A DNA stretch of 64,000 bases from Ravibacter arvi (lineage in GTDB: Bacteria; Bacteroidota; Bacteroidia; Cytophagales; Spirosomataceae). The notes under the pieces are model-generated. The model was not told the DNA's origin. It worked only from the letters and a program-made list of their open reading frames with translations, and made no database searches. The position numbers and the translations under genes were made by a program. Location of the stretch: NCBI RefSeq assembly GCF_039540405.1, contig NZ_BAABEY010000011.1, positions 1 through 64,000 of the forward strand. Reading direction: 5' to 3'. Below, in pieces: positions 52,212 to 61,038 of this stretch (the first letter of the stretch is position 1; the number at the start of each line of letters is the position of its first letter).

Positions 52212-53343
52212 GAATCGCCGCACCCTTACCATCCAGCTGGCCTTGTTCCTGATTACCCTTGTAACGACCACACTGGCCGGAACCGAGTGGATGCACGGAC
52301 ATCTGTTTTTCTTTTCCGATAAAGCCTTCGGATGGCAGGAATTCTGCCAGGGGTTCCAATTTTCCATCCCTTTTCTCGGGGTGCTTACCGTACATGAATT
52401 CGGGCACTATTTTGTTGCCCGGCGCCACCGGGTGCGGGTATCGCTCCCCTACTATATCCCGTTGTGGTTCGGCATATCCCCGAGCATCGGGACCATGGGC
52501 GCCTTTATTAAGATCAGGGAACAGGTCCAATCCCGGATTAAATTCTTTGATATCGGAATAGCCGGACCGCTGGCCGGTTTCGTGGTAGCCTTGCTGGTGT
52601 TATGGTACGGGTTTACACACCTGCCGCCTCCCGAGCATATATTCACGATTCACCCGGAGTACCTGGAGCATGGACTCTCCTACCCGCATTTTGTATACGA
52701 GAATGCGGCGGGCAACATTGCCCTGGGCGACAACCTGGTTTTCTGGTTTTTCAAGAGTTATGTCGCCGACCCGGCGCTCCTGCCGCACCGCTTTGAAATC
52801 ATTCACTATCCTTACCTTTTCGCGGGTTACCTGGCGCTCTTTTTTACCGCGCTCAACCTGATCCCGATCGGGCAGCTCGACGGCGGTCATATACTTTACG
52901 GGTTGATTGGTAAAAAGAAGTTTGATATTGTAGCGCCCACCCTCTACGTATTGGCACTGACTTATTCCGGCATCGGCCTTTACACACTGATCGAGTTTTC
53001 CCTCTTTACCAACGAGGAATTTTATAGCGGGCTCCTCTCGCTGGCGCTGTATGCCATATTTCTATTTATCTGCCTGCGAAAAGTCTTCGAAAACCCGTTG
53101 AATGCGCTGATGCTCGCGCTGGGCGTCGTGCTGGCGCAGCTATTGATCGCGCATTTTTTCCCGGGCATTACCGGCTACCCCGTTTTCCTGTTTTTCCTGT
53201 TCATCCTGGGGCGGTTCCTGGGGATATACCACCCGGAAACACCCGATGAACGGCCCCTGGGAGCCGGGCGCGTGGTACTGGGTATTGTAGCGCTGCTGGT
53301 TTTCGTCCTGTGCTTCAGCCCGCAGCCATTTATTGAGCTGTAG
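52204..53343 (+). CDS. Site-2 protease family (M50) membrane protein
   Basis: A 379-residue polytopic membrane metalloprotease-like protein. The zinc motif is H64-E65-FG-H68 (TVHEFGHYFVARRH), with the third ligand D226 in NLIPIGQLDGGH. The large loops and absence of a PDZ domain resemble FtsH-adjacent or EGY1-like M50 proteins rather than RseP. Its substrate is unknown. Overlaps the HAD gene by 8 bp. Confidence 0.9.
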   Translation: MPENRRTLTIQLALFLITLVTTTLAGTEWMHGHLFFFSDKAFGWQEFCQGFQFSIPFLGVLTVHEFGHYFVARRHRVRVSLPYYIPLWFGISPSIGTMGAFIKIREQVQSRIKFFDIGIAGPLAGFVVALLVLWYGFTHLPPPEHIFTIHPEYLEHGLSYPHFVYENAAGNIALGDNLVFWFFKSYVADPALLPHRFEIIHYPYLFAGYLALFFTALNLIPIGQLDGGHILYGLIGKKKFDIVAPTLYVLALTYSGIGLYTLIEFSLFTNEEFYSGLLSLALYAIFLFICLRKVFENPLNALMLALGVVLAQLLIAHFFPGITGYPVFLFFLFILGRFLGIYHPETPDERPLGAGRVVLGIVALLVFVLCFSPQPFIEL

Positions 53344-53355
53344 ACCAATCCGGGA

Positions 53356-54276
53356 CTATATACGCCCCCATTTGCCACCGATATAGCGGACCAAAGCCAG
53401 GGAGGCTTCTATTTCGTCCTTCCGTATGGCTACGCTCTCAACGTTAAAGCCGATCGGAACACAGAGATCTGCCGCATGTGCAATGAGTTCGTCTACGATC
53501 CTGGTACAGGCATCAACTGATTTGGATAACATATCCGCAGAGGCCTCCAGCTCGCTTTTCAGCCAAACCGGTATCTCAATCCCCAGCCACTCCATAAAGT
53601 GCAGTGTTTTGGACGACCCGCAAGGAGTAATGGTAAAGATTATCGGAACAGGCGTCTCGCCGGTCTTTTTCAGGTAATCGCAATAGTCAAGGAGCAATTG
53701 CCGCGCATTCTGAATATTATATACGCACTGGGAAATAAAAAAGCGGCACCCCGACTCAGTTTTTGCAACTACCCGCAAATGTTCGTCAGACTTCCGGATA
53801 TGTCTTTCGGGAATCGTCACACCGCCTATTAGCCTGGCCTGCGGGTAGGAACGGCTGATCCGGTAGGCATCCTGCAGCGAAAGCCCGGCATTCGACAGCC
53901 TGGACGGAGCGCCGACCAGCACCATGAAGTCAACCGAACGTCCCTCCGTCCCCAGCCATTCGGCAAACGTATCCTGCGTATATCTCCCAACTCCGTTGTA
54001 GATAATTTTGGGAAGCCTCAGATCGCCAAGGTAGTCTCGGCTGTAAACCCACGGATCGATGGTTTCTATAAACGGGAAAGGCCGCGGGGAAGCATTCCTG
54101 GCCGACTCATCCTGTATGTCGTAAAGAACAAGGCCGTCAATATCCAGACCGGCAATCCGCGCGAGCTGGCGCGCTGCTATCTCCGCGATCTTCTCAGGGG
54201 CGTGACCGAGCTTCGGCGGCGTAATTCCATACAGCAATATCCCGGATTCCCGGTTTTCAATTTTTGATCGCAACAT
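53356..54276 (-). CDS. Methylenetetrahydrofolate reductase-like protein
   Basis: A 306-residue TIM-barrel protein resembling MTHFR/MetF-type FAD enzymes: GLVLYDIQDESARNA, FMVLVGAPS, ARLIGGVTIPERH, CRFFISQCVYN, and IIFTITPCGSSKTLHFMEWLG. It differs from canonical MetF, for example in the N-terminal YGITPPK block and the histidine-rich IPERHIRK, so it may use another C1 substrate. No neighbouring methionine or folate genes support a role. Confidence 0.65.
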   Translation of the reverse strand: MLRSKIENRESGILLYGITPPKLGHAPEKIAEIAARQLARIAGLDIDGLVLYDIQDESARNASPRPFPFIETIDPWVYSRDYLGDLRLPKIIYNGVGRYTQDTFAEWLGTEGRSVDFMVLVGAPSRLSNAGLSLQDAYRISRSYPQARLIGGVTIPERHIRKSDEHLRVVAKTESGCRFFISQCVYNIQNARQLLLDYCDYLKKTGETPVPIIFTITPCGSSKTLHFMEWLGIEIPVWLKSELEASADMLSKSVDACTRIVDELIAHAADLCVPIGFNVESVAIRKDEIEASLALVRYIGGKWGRI

Positions 54277-54383
54277 ATTATTCTGAACAAAAGAAACTAA
54301 CGCCTACCCCATCCATGCTTTCCGCCGCAAATATAGCACACCCATTAAAGACAAAAAATCTATTATTTAGCCAATTACAAGAA

Positions 54384-54396
54384 TAATGATTCATTA
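54384..54396. promoter_or_regulatory. Possible operator upstream of iron ABC importer
   Basis: TAATGATTCATTA is a perfect 6-1-6 palindrome, similar in base content to a Fur half-site pair, in an AT-rich 261-bp divergent gap. It is about 88 bp upstream of the nearest TAnnTTTG, so position is not ideal. Confidence 0.3.
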
Positions 54397-54483
54397 AAAC
54401 CGAAACTGTCATCATTTTTTATCTTTAAATAAGATTCATATCAAAAAAAACTTCGCCAGGGAGAGATTATGTGAGTACTGTAC

Positions 54484-54491
54484 TAATTTTG
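54484..54491 (+). promoter_or_regulatory. -7 element for ABC importer operon
   Basis: TAATTTTG matches TAnnTTTG exactly, 47 nt before the substrate-binding protein gene. No TTG at the right spacing upstream. Confidence 0.4.
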
Positions 54492-54537
54492 TCTGAACGC
54501 ACCGGCTTCCTCCGAAGCAACTGTATCAAAGCATAAA

Positions 54538-55713
54538 ATGATCATTCGCTCTATTATTTCCTTTGTCTGCACCGGCGCTGTAGCCATTTCCATCTGCCTG
54601 TCTGCTTCCTGTACGCGCGACGTCCGGAACGAAGAGCGGGCCGAGGTAGAAAAGCCCTCAGGGCTCATCCGGTACGCAAAGGGGTTCCGGCTTGATGACC
54701 GGGGTGACTACCATCTGCTCCGCATTTTCAGTCCCTTTCAACCGGGCGATACCGTGCAGTATATCTTGCTGAAGAAAACTGCGCCGGTGCCGGGCGGGTT
54801 CAATCCTGAACAGATTATTCGCACGCCCATCAATTCTATAGCCGTTACTTCCAGTCTTCATGTCGGCGCAGTAGACCAGTTGGAGGCGTGGAACAACCTG
54901 GCTGCGGTCGGCGACGGTTCCCAGGTATATTCGGCCCGTATAAGAGACCGCATTGCCGCTGGCTCCATCCGTGAAATTCAAAAAGGCGGTCAGATTAACC
55001 AGGAGAGCGTCATCGACTTGCACCCCGACGTGCTTATGGTAACCGGTAGTCCTGATGCCGGTCACGACGCCTATGCCGGTATCCAGGCATCGGGTATACC
55101 CGTGATTGTCAATTCGGAGTGGATGGAGACCTCGCCGCTGGGACGCGCCGAATGGATTAAACTGATGGCCGTTTTATTTGACAAGCTCAATTTTGCCCAG
55201 CATCAATTTGCACTTGTGGCCTCCAATTACGAGCGCCTGGCAGAAAAAGTAAGAAGTGCGCCGGGCAGCAGGCCAAAGGTTCTGCTTGGGAATGAATTTC
55301 AGGGCACGTGGCATATGCCCGGCGGAAAGAGTTTCATGGCCGCGTTACTGAAAGACGCAGGCGCCGACTACCCCTGGAAGGACAACGACCAGACCGGCGG
55401 TATACCGCTTGCGTTTGAGTCTGTTTACCCGGTTGCACTGGAAGCCGACGCCTGGCTGAATATTTTCCTGCCGGCTACAGATATGGGAAAGGCCGCTTTG
55501 CTTTCAGCGGATCCGCGTTACCAGGCTTTCAAACCCGTACAGAACAATCGCCTGTATTCCTTCAACGGGCGCCTGGCTGAAAACGGGGCCAACGACTATT
55601 GGGAATCGTCCGCTTACCGCCCCGATCTGCTTTTGGCCGACTATGTGCACATTTTGCACCCGGATGTTCTTTCTCCGCATGCGCTTTACTATTGCAATGA
55701 ACTGAAACCTTAG
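54538..55713 (+). CDS. ABC importer substrate-binding lipoprotein (iron/cobalamin type)
   Basis: A 391-residue periplasmic-binding protein of the FepB/FhuD/BtuF type. Lipobox cysteine C25 (LSASC). Features include NSIAVTSSLHVGAVDQLEAW, DLHPDVLMVTGSPDAGHDAY and IPVIVNSEWMETSPLGRAEWIKLM. It should deliver a ferric siderophore, haem or corrinoid to the permease; ligand unknown. It heads a three-gene operon. Confidence 0.9.
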   Translation: MIIRSIISFVCTGAVAISICLSASCTRDVRNEERAEVEKPSGLIRYAKGFRLDDRGDYHLLRIFSPFQPGDTVQYILLKKTAPVPGGFNPEQIIRTPINSIAVTSSLHVGAVDQLEAWNNLAAVGDGSQVYSARIRDRIAAGSIREIQKGGQINQESVIDLHPDVLMVTGSPDAGHDAYAGIQASGIPVIVNSEWMETSPLGRAEWIKLMAVLFDKLNFAQHQFALVASNYERLAEKVRSAPGSRPKVLLGNEFQGTWHMPGGKSFMAALLKDAGADYPWKDNDQTGGIPLAFESVYPVALEADAWLNIFLPATDMGKAALLSADPRYQAFKPVQNNRLYSFNGRLAENGANDYWESSAYRPDLLLADYVHILHPDVLSPHALYYCNELKP

Positions 55714-55720
55714 TCCGGCT

Positions 55721-56764
55721 TTGAATGACTCCGTCAAAACATATGTTTGGTTCTCGCTGCTGGCATTCCTGCTGGTAGTGCTTTTCGTGACCGACATCCT
55801 TGTCGGGACCGTACGCATCCCGCTTCCTGACGCGCTTTCTATCCTGTCCGGTAAAGACCACGACCATATTGCGTGGAGTCATATCCTCTTTCAGATCCGG
55901 GTTCCCAAGGCTTTCACGGCAGTATTTGCAGGCTCAGCCTTATCGGTTTGCGGCCTTCAGATGCAAACCTTGTTCAGGAATCCGCTCGCAAGCCCTTCTG
56001 AACTGGGAATCAGCGCGGGGGCAGCTTTAGGGACCGGTCTGTTTATCTTTTTCCTTGACCAGGGCGTCGGCATCCAGCTGCACCGGCTTGGCATCGGCGC
56101 TTCGTGGATGATTGCTTTGGCCGCTGCAACCGGGGCCGGAGCGGTTTTCTCGCTACTGCTGATCATCAGCCGGTTTGTAAAAGACAACGTGGTGTTGCTG
56201 ATTGTAGGGCTCATGCTTGGCACGCTCACCCTGGCCATCACCGGCCTCTGGCAGTACTTCAGCCGACCTGAACAACTCCAGGCTTTCGTTTCGTGGACCT
56301 TCGGGAGCCTGGGCGTTTCAGGCGGACCGCGGCTGACCGTGCTGGCTTCGGCTACGATAGCCGGGCTGCTGTTTTCTTTCTTCCTTTCCAAGACGCTTAA
56401 TGCGCTGTTACTGGGTGAGAACTACGCCTCCAACCTGGGTATTTCTCCCCGGAAGGCCCGAACGCTTATTTTGCTCAACACCTGCCTGCTTACCGGTGTT
56501 GTCACTGCGTTCTGCGGCCCTATCGGTTTTGTCGGTATTGCGGTACCCCATGTCATGAGATCTCTTTTCGCTACCTCCAACCATATGATTTTAATGCCTG
56601 CCTGTTGTCTTGGAGGTGCGCTGGCCCTGTTGTGTTGTGACCTGATCGCGCAGCTTCCGGGCAATGGCATTGTACTTCCGATCAACATCGCGACGTCTCT
56701 TGCCGGCGCGCCGGCCGTCATTTGGATCATACTGAAAATGAACAACCTGAGAAATTCGTTTTAA
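55721..56764 (+). CDS. FecCD family iron-type ABC permease
   Basis: A 347-residue inner-membrane permease with about ten helices. FecCD hallmarks are RVPKAFTAVFAGSALSVCGLQMQTLFRNPLASPSELG and GPIGFVGIAVPH. No in-frame ATG exists near the N-terminus, because the ATG at 55725 is out of frame; translation probably begins at TTG 55721, seven bases after the preceding stop. Coupled to the ATPase gene. Confidence 0.92.
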   Translation: MNDSVKTYVWFSLLAFLLVVLFVTDILVGTVRIPLPDALSILSGKDHDHIAWSHILFQIRVPKAFTAVFAGSALSVCGLQMQTLFRNPLASPSELGISAGAALGTGLFIFFLDQGVGIQLHRLGIGASWMIALAAATGAGAVFSLLLIISRFVKDNVVLLIVGLMLGTLTLAITGLWQYFSRPEQLQAFVSWTFGSLGVSGGPRLTVLASATIAGLLFSFFLSKTLNALLLGENYASNLGISPRKARTLILLNTCLLTGVVTAFCGPIGFVGIAVPHVMRSLFATSNHMILMPACCLGGALALLCCDLIAQLPGNGIVLPINIATSLAGAPAVIWIILKMNNLRNSF

Positions 56765-56769
56765 CGCAG

Positions 56770-57771
56770 ATGATTGAAGCAAAAGAGCTGGTTATCGGGT
56801 ACAGAGCCTACAAAAACGAGAGACTGGTCGCCGGTGGCCTGAACTTCACCCTTCCGGATGGACGCCTAACCGCCTTACTCGGTCCGAACGGATCCGGGAA
56901 GTCGACCCTGATCCGCACTCTCTCCGGCCTGCAGCCCGTCATTTCGGGTGATGTTCTGCTGGACGACGTAAGCCTGTCTTCGCGGAGCCGGGTCGAGCTT
57001 TCGAAAAGGCTCTCCATCGTCCTCCAGGAACCGATCAGGGGCACGCATCTTTCCGTATTCGAACTGGTTGCCCTGGGAAGAATTCCCCACACGAACCGAA
57101 TGGGCAACCTGGCCGGTCCGGACCTCGAAAAGGTATACGAAAGCCTCAATGCCACGGGGATTACGGCGCTATCCACTCGCAAAATCAGCCAGTTAAGCGA
57201 TGGCGAACTACAAAGAGCCATGATCGCAAAGGCGCTCGCCCAGGAAACTCACTATATACTGCTTGACGAGCCTACAGCTCACCTCGATGTTCTAGGAAAG
57301 ATTGAATTAATCGATAAACTGAGATCGCTTACCACCTCGAAAACCATTCTGTTTTCTACTCACGATGTGGAACTGGCGCTCCAGATGGCTGATCACATCT
57401 GGCTGATAGATGAAAACGGAACCGTAAAAACCGGTGCTCCGGAGGACCTGGTCCTGGAGGGAAGCATCGGGAACATCTACTCCCGGAACCAGGAGTGGGG
57501 GTTTGACAACCAGACCGGCCAGATTCTCGTTCCGCTCATCAACCGATCGGGAGGCTGTTCGGTAGAAGGATCCGGCCTGGCATATGAGTGGACATTAAAG
57601 GCCCTGAAGAGAACGGGGTACGCTGTAAATACCGGCTCAGGAACCGCCGGGCCGACAATACGTGTTGCCGCGTCCGGCGCCCGGCCGCAATGGATGCTAG
57701 TCCGGGAAAATACCGTCCTTGAGGCTCGAAGCATCCAACAGCTCCTTGACCTGCTGTCGTCCCGCCCCTAG
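56770..57771 (+). CDS. Iron-type ABC importer ATPase with C-terminal extension
   Basis: A 333-residue ATPase. Walker A GPNGSGKST, Q-loop ending VLQEP, signature LSDGELQRAM, Walker B YILLDEPTAHLD and FSTHDVELALQM. The canonical domain ends near residue 250; about 80 further residues (from SRNQEWGFD) follow, including a WTLKALKRTGY block. I start it at MIEAKELV (56770), six bases after the permease stop. It powers the permease at 55721-56764. Confidence 0.92.
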   Translation: MIEAKELVIGYRAYKNERLVAGGLNFTLPDGRLTALLGPNGSGKSTLIRTLSGLQPVISGDVLLDDVSLSSRSRVELSKRLSIVLQEPIRGTHLSVFELVALGRIPHTNRMGNLAGPDLEKVYESLNATGITALSTRKISQLSDGELQRAMIAKALAQETHYILLDEPTAHLDVLGKIELIDKLRSLTTSKTILFSTHDVELALQMADHIWLIDENGTVKTGAPEDLVLEGSIGNIYSRNQEWGFDNQTGQILVPLINRSGGCSVEGSGLAYEWTLKALKRTGYAVNTGSGTAGPTIRVAASGARPQWMLVRENTVLEARSIQQLLDLLSSRP

Positions 57772-57773
57772 CG

Positions 57774-58406
57774 CTATTTTCTCCCGAAATCCGCCGGGTT
57801 TTCGCCCCAGTAAGTAGTCTCCCATTTCAGAACCGGGTTTTTGAACTTGTTAGCCGCAAGCCAGCGCTCTGCCCGCTGCAGCAACTCGAAAACCGGCTTG
57901 TTGCGGGGAGTCAGCTCGAGCTTGGTATTCGCATGTTTTTTCATGACCCAACCGATGGCCGTCTTCGAATCCGAATAGACGGGAATTTCACTGTTGAGTC
58001 GTTGCAGGTAAGACAAGGCATGGACAATCGCCAGGAACTCGCCGATATTATTGGTAGCATCGGCAAAAGGCCCCATGAGAAACAGTTTTTCTTTGGTCTG
58101 CAGATACAAGCCCTGGTACTCCATATCACCGGTGGCGGTATTCCAGGCTGCATCTACTACCAGGCTGTTGAGAATGGGTTTCCCGATCGAAGCCGGCGCA
58201 GGCTTAATCTCGGGCTTTGCCCCTCCTTTCCGGACAAATTCCCAGTAACTTCTCTGGATAGCTTTTTCCGCTTCCTGAAGTGTATCAAACGATTTATACT
58301 GGGCTCCCTCCATCCCTTTTATTTGCTTTTCACACTCTTTCCAATCGGTAAATACACCTGTCTTTCTCCCCTGCCACACAACATAGTATTTCTGCTTTTT
58401 TGCCAT
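57774..58406 (-). CDS. Ribonuclease H with viroplasmin domain
   Basis: A 210-residue protein. The N-terminal viroplasmin (caulimovirus-type) RNA-binding domain is at about 1-55 (YYVVWQGRKTGVFTDWKEC), followed by an RNase H fold (about 85-205) with catalytic Asp/Glu candidates in VVDAAWN, NNIGEFLAI and YSDSKTAIGW. It should cleave the RNA of RNA-DNA hybrids. The proline/lysine linker joins the domains. Convergent with the ABC ATPase at 3 bp. Confidence 0.88.
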   Translation of the reverse strand: MAKKQKYYVVWQGRKTGVFTDWKECEKQIKGMEGAQYKSFDTLQEAEKAIQRSYWEFVRKGGAKPEIKPAPASIGKPILNSLVVDAAWNTATGDMEYQGLYLQTKEKLFLMGPFADATNNIGEFLAIVHALSYLQRLNSEIPVYSDSKTAIGWVMKKHANTKLELTPRNKPVFELLQRAERWLAANKFKNPVLKWETTYWGENPADFGRK

Positions 58407-58537
58407 ACGTCTGGTTAACTAAACTCCCGGAAAGGCTGCCGCCTGCTCCATTGTGGGGCAAATATACGCCATCGGGCTGCGAATAGCGATTCTGTCGGCG
58501 GAGTTTGCCGGTTGAAAAAAAACAAGGCAGGAAGAAA

Positions 58538-58803
58538 TCAATCGAGGCCGGACAAATAACCCAGTTTTACCAGGTCGGTCGCATTGTTTACGGCGAGGGA
58601 TGCCCCGTTTCGCAGCAGGTAAAGCCTGTCGCTCAGGTTCAAAATTCCCCGTATATTACCTTTAAGAGAGAAGATTTCCCGGTACCATTTCTGCCCAAAA
58701 GCCCGGTAACCTTCCCGGTTTCTGCCTTCAGGTACACACGCTGAAGAATCTTTTTCAAACCGAAAGTCAAGAATACGCCGTCGACTTCGAGGATATGGGG
58801 CAT
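58538..58803 (-). pseudogene. ABC transporter ATPase with large internal deletion
   Basis: The first about 54 codons from 58803 (MPHILEVDGVFLTFGLKKIL ... LLGRNGTGKSSLLKVIYGEF) contain the start of an ATPase with an intact Walker A. A stop (TGA) follows at 58639. In another frame, 58640-58538 encodes LNLSDRLYLLRNGASLAVNN and ends LGYLSGLD, a typical C-terminus of such ATPases. The middle (signature and Walker B, roughly 120-150 residues) is missing and the ends are out of frame. The likely partner membrane gene at 58865-59170 is still open. Confidence 0.85.
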
Positions 58804-58805
58804 AG

Positions 58806-58855
58806 GTGGGGGGGAGGTGTGAGCGGTGAGGTGTGAGGTGTAAGGTGTAAGGTGG
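58806..58855. repeat. Heptamer array, TGAGGNN family, single arm (A7)
   Basis: GAGGTGTGAGCGGTGAGGTG and GTAAGGTGTAAGGTGG units lie between the pseudogene start and the membrane-protein stop on the minus strand. No complementary arm is found within the gap. Confidence 0.8.
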
Positions 58856-58864
58856 GCTTGCGCT

Positions 58865-59170
58865 TCAATGCTCATTGCTTTTTGCCAATAGCGCGGCCCC
58901 GGTCAGGAAGATCATCATATCCAGCATAAAAACGGATACCAGGATTACATTGCGGCTCAAGCCGAGATTCCTGTAATAATAAAATTGACTCCTTTTGTAT
59001 TGATACACTAAGGCCAGAACCAGTATCAACGAAAGAATCTTAAATTTAAATGCCAAACCAAATACCTTCAAGACATCCGGACTGGCGCTGTAAAGTAAAA
59101 ACGCGGAGGGCAGCAGAGTAGCCAGGCAAAAACTTTTGTAAAACCGGAAAATGAGGTTTAGTGTTTTCAA
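58865..59170 (-). CDS. Small membrane protein, probable ABC partner
   Basis: A 101-residue protein with three predicted helices (about 13-30, 40-58, 75-95) and a positively charged central loop (YQYKRSQFYYYRNLGLS). Not a named family that I can recognise. It is immediately upstream of the ABC ATPase pseudogene on the same strand, and the pair looks like a small transporter unit now without its ATPase. The reading frame itself is intact. Confidence 0.6.
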   Translation of the reverse strand: MKTLNLIFRFYKSFCLATLLPSAFLLYSASPDVLKVFGLAFKFKILSLILVLALVYQYKRSQFYYYRNLGLSRNVILVSVFMLDMMIFLTGAALLAKSNEH

Positions 59171-59375
59171 TTACTGACCGGGCTCTGGTTACTAAAGAAG
59201 CAAGATACGAATATTCTCCGGATGGGCGCAAACCCTGTCATTCCGTCTGCAAAACCCGGTCACTCCAGCCCCAATCCCGTCATTCCGAGAAAGAAGTTTT
59301 TTGCGAAAACACCTTGTAGCGGAGATGACAAATAGATCTTGTCAATAGAAGTCAATGATGCCGGAGGCTACCACC

Positions 59376-59503
59376 CGGATGGTCATCCTGAAGCGCAGCG
59401 CAGCGGAGCCGAAGGATCTCCTGTTGCCAGCAAAAAAGCCTATTAAACGGATTGGGTACAAGGACAGGGAGATCCCTCCGCTACGGTCGGGATGACCGTC
59501 CGG
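59376..59503. repeat. Dispersed palindromic element, copy 2
   Basis: The left arm GGTCATCCTGAAGCGCAGCG continues to GCCGAAGGATCTCCTGTT; the right arm AGGGAGATCCCTCCGCTACG continues to GTCGGGATGACC. The arms pair imperfectly over about 40 bp, across a loop of about 35 nt. Confidence 0.9.
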
Positions 59504-59544
59504 AGGGCGCGCCCATCCGCAGTATCGTCAATGGTAGCGCATCT

Positions 59545-59681
59545 GCCGGAGGGTCATCCTGAGCGGAACGTAGTGGAGCCGAAGGATCTCCTGTTATTAG
59601 AAAAATTCTATTTAAAGGCTTGGGTCCGGGGAGCGGGAGATTCCTCGACTCCACTCCGTTGCGCTCGGAATGACCGTCCGG
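59545..59681. repeat. Dispersed palindromic element, copy 3
   Basis: The left arm GGGTCATCCTGAGCGGAACG continues to GCCGAAGGATCTCCTGTT; the right arm GGGAGATTCCTCGACTCCAC continues to GCGCTCGGAATGACC. It is tandem with copy 2, separated by 41 bp that include TCAATGG. Confidence 0.9.
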
Positions 59682-59726
59682 CAACCCCGCCTTCCGGTTG
59701 GAATGACGGGAGGAGGAAGGGCGGGA

Positions 59727-60896
59727 CTATCTCACTACCGTTTCCGGTTCGCGGCCCGGAACATTCCATACCGTGGCGCCGATATACCTTTCAGGGCCTG
59801 TTATCACGTCAGTAAAATAATAGATGGCAACCACCTGTCCGTCAGGTCGCTGGACGATTTTCGGATAGCCGACATCGCGCGCAGATCCATCGCTTCTCAA
59901 TACATATTCTTTGCTCCACGTTTTGCCGTTGTCCGAGCTGAGCTTGGCCAGGATAGCCGCGTTCTTACCGGTCGACGGGTCGGACCGATAGGCATATACC
60001 AGGCAAATCCTGCCATCTTTCAGCCTGATCATTGCGGGCGGGCTTCCGCCTGCTCCGGTATTCTCTACAGCATCGTCAAACGCACGCCAGGATTTCCCAT
60101 TGTTCCGGGAATAATAGGTACTGATAAAGTTACGATCCCCTTCACGGTTCCGGATCGTAACCAGCAATTCGCGCCTCGACAACCTGACAGCTGCCGGCAT
60201 AATGGCAAACCCCTCCGGCTCCGGACCGATAGGTGAAACCATTGACCAGGTCAAACCGCCATCTTCGGTCTTCGCGCAGATAACCCGGCCCTCTTTCCCG
60301 TTTGACTTTGTTGCCGTCAAAAAAAGCAGGCATTCTTTTTCACTATCCACAATATACTCCGTGCGCGCTTCGAGGCCGGTCATCCCAAAATCGGGAAGCG
60401 TATAGGGCCCGCTCCAACCTTTGCCTTTGTTGGTGGAAAACCAGAAATTGGATTTTTTATTTTTGGTAAACCGGGTTACAAAAGCCAGGTTCGGATTTTC
60501 AAAATTAATGGGCCGGGATAGTTTCTGCGGCTTGGGCAGTGCGACATCTGTCCGCTGTGTCCCGAATTCAGATTCAAAAACCAGTTTTCCGTCTTTAGCT
60601 GGATCTTCGATTGTCCAGGTCTCGCCGCCGTCAAGGCTCCGCGCCAACACATGAATTTCTGTTTTTTCCCGGTCAATAAAATGGATGCTCTTCTCCGATT
60701 CACGGTGATAACCGATAGAAAATCCGGCGAGAATTTCATTGCCCCAGCTCCAGATGCCTGTGTTTGCCGGCCATCCGGCGTACCTGCCCGGTTCGTAGTA
60801 AACTTTGTAGTGCTTTAGCTCTTCCGTTCTGACCTGGGCCTGCAAGCCGGTGGATATCAGTAAAACAGAAGCTGTTACCCAAGAAAAATGACGCAT
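59727..60896 (-). CDS. Secreted sialidase-like (BNR/Asp-box) protein
   Basis: A 389-residue protein with signal peptide MRHFSWVTASVLLISTGLQAQ and at least five Asp boxes (SLDGGETW, STNKGKGW, TEDGGLTW, SRNNGKSW, SSDNGKTW) in a six-bladed propeller. I see no clear RIP/FRIP motif, so sialidase activity is not certain; it may act on other glycans. Start set at ATG 60896. It is divergent from gntP. Confidence 0.85.
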   Translation of the reverse strand: MRHFSWVTASVLLISTGLQAQVRTEELKHYKVYYEPGRYAGWPANTGIWSWGNEILAGFSIGYHRESEKSIHFIDREKTEIHVLARSLDGGETWTIEDPAKDGKLVFESEFGTQRTDVALPKPQKLSRPINFENPNLAFVTRFTKNKKSNFWFSTNKGKGWSGPYTLPDFGMTGLEARTEYIVDSEKECLLFLTATKSNGKEGRVICAKTEDGGLTWSMVSPIGPEPEGFAIMPAAVRLSRRELLVTIRNREGDRNFISTYYSRNNGKSWRAFDDAVENTGAGGSPPAMIRLKDGRICLVYAYRSDPSTGKNAAILAKLSSDNGKTWSKEYVLRSDGSARDVGYPKIVQRPDGQVVAIYYFTDVITGPERYIGATVWNVPGREPETVVR

Positions 60897-61038
60897 ACTA
60901 AATGGAAACAAAAATAATTAAACGAATACCAAGGGTTCGACGGGAAACAGAACGAGATGCCGCCGGGAGGGTCCGATCAGTAAATCGTCGGTTGTTTCCG
61001 CCTTTTGAGAAAATACGAAAATAGTTAAAATTCCTTTA

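Larger units (their letters stand above)
59171..59726. other. Intergenic region filled with palindromic repeats
   Basis: This 556-bp gap has no credible gene. It holds two copies of the dispersed palindrome and further fragments with GTCATTCC words (59238, 59279) and a GGAATGACG at 59700. Open frames here read through the repeats. Confidence 0.75.

Noticed and set aside
59492..60236. Plus-strand open frames across the 59-kb repeats
   Set aside because: They run through palindrome copies or are antisense to the sialidase-like gene.
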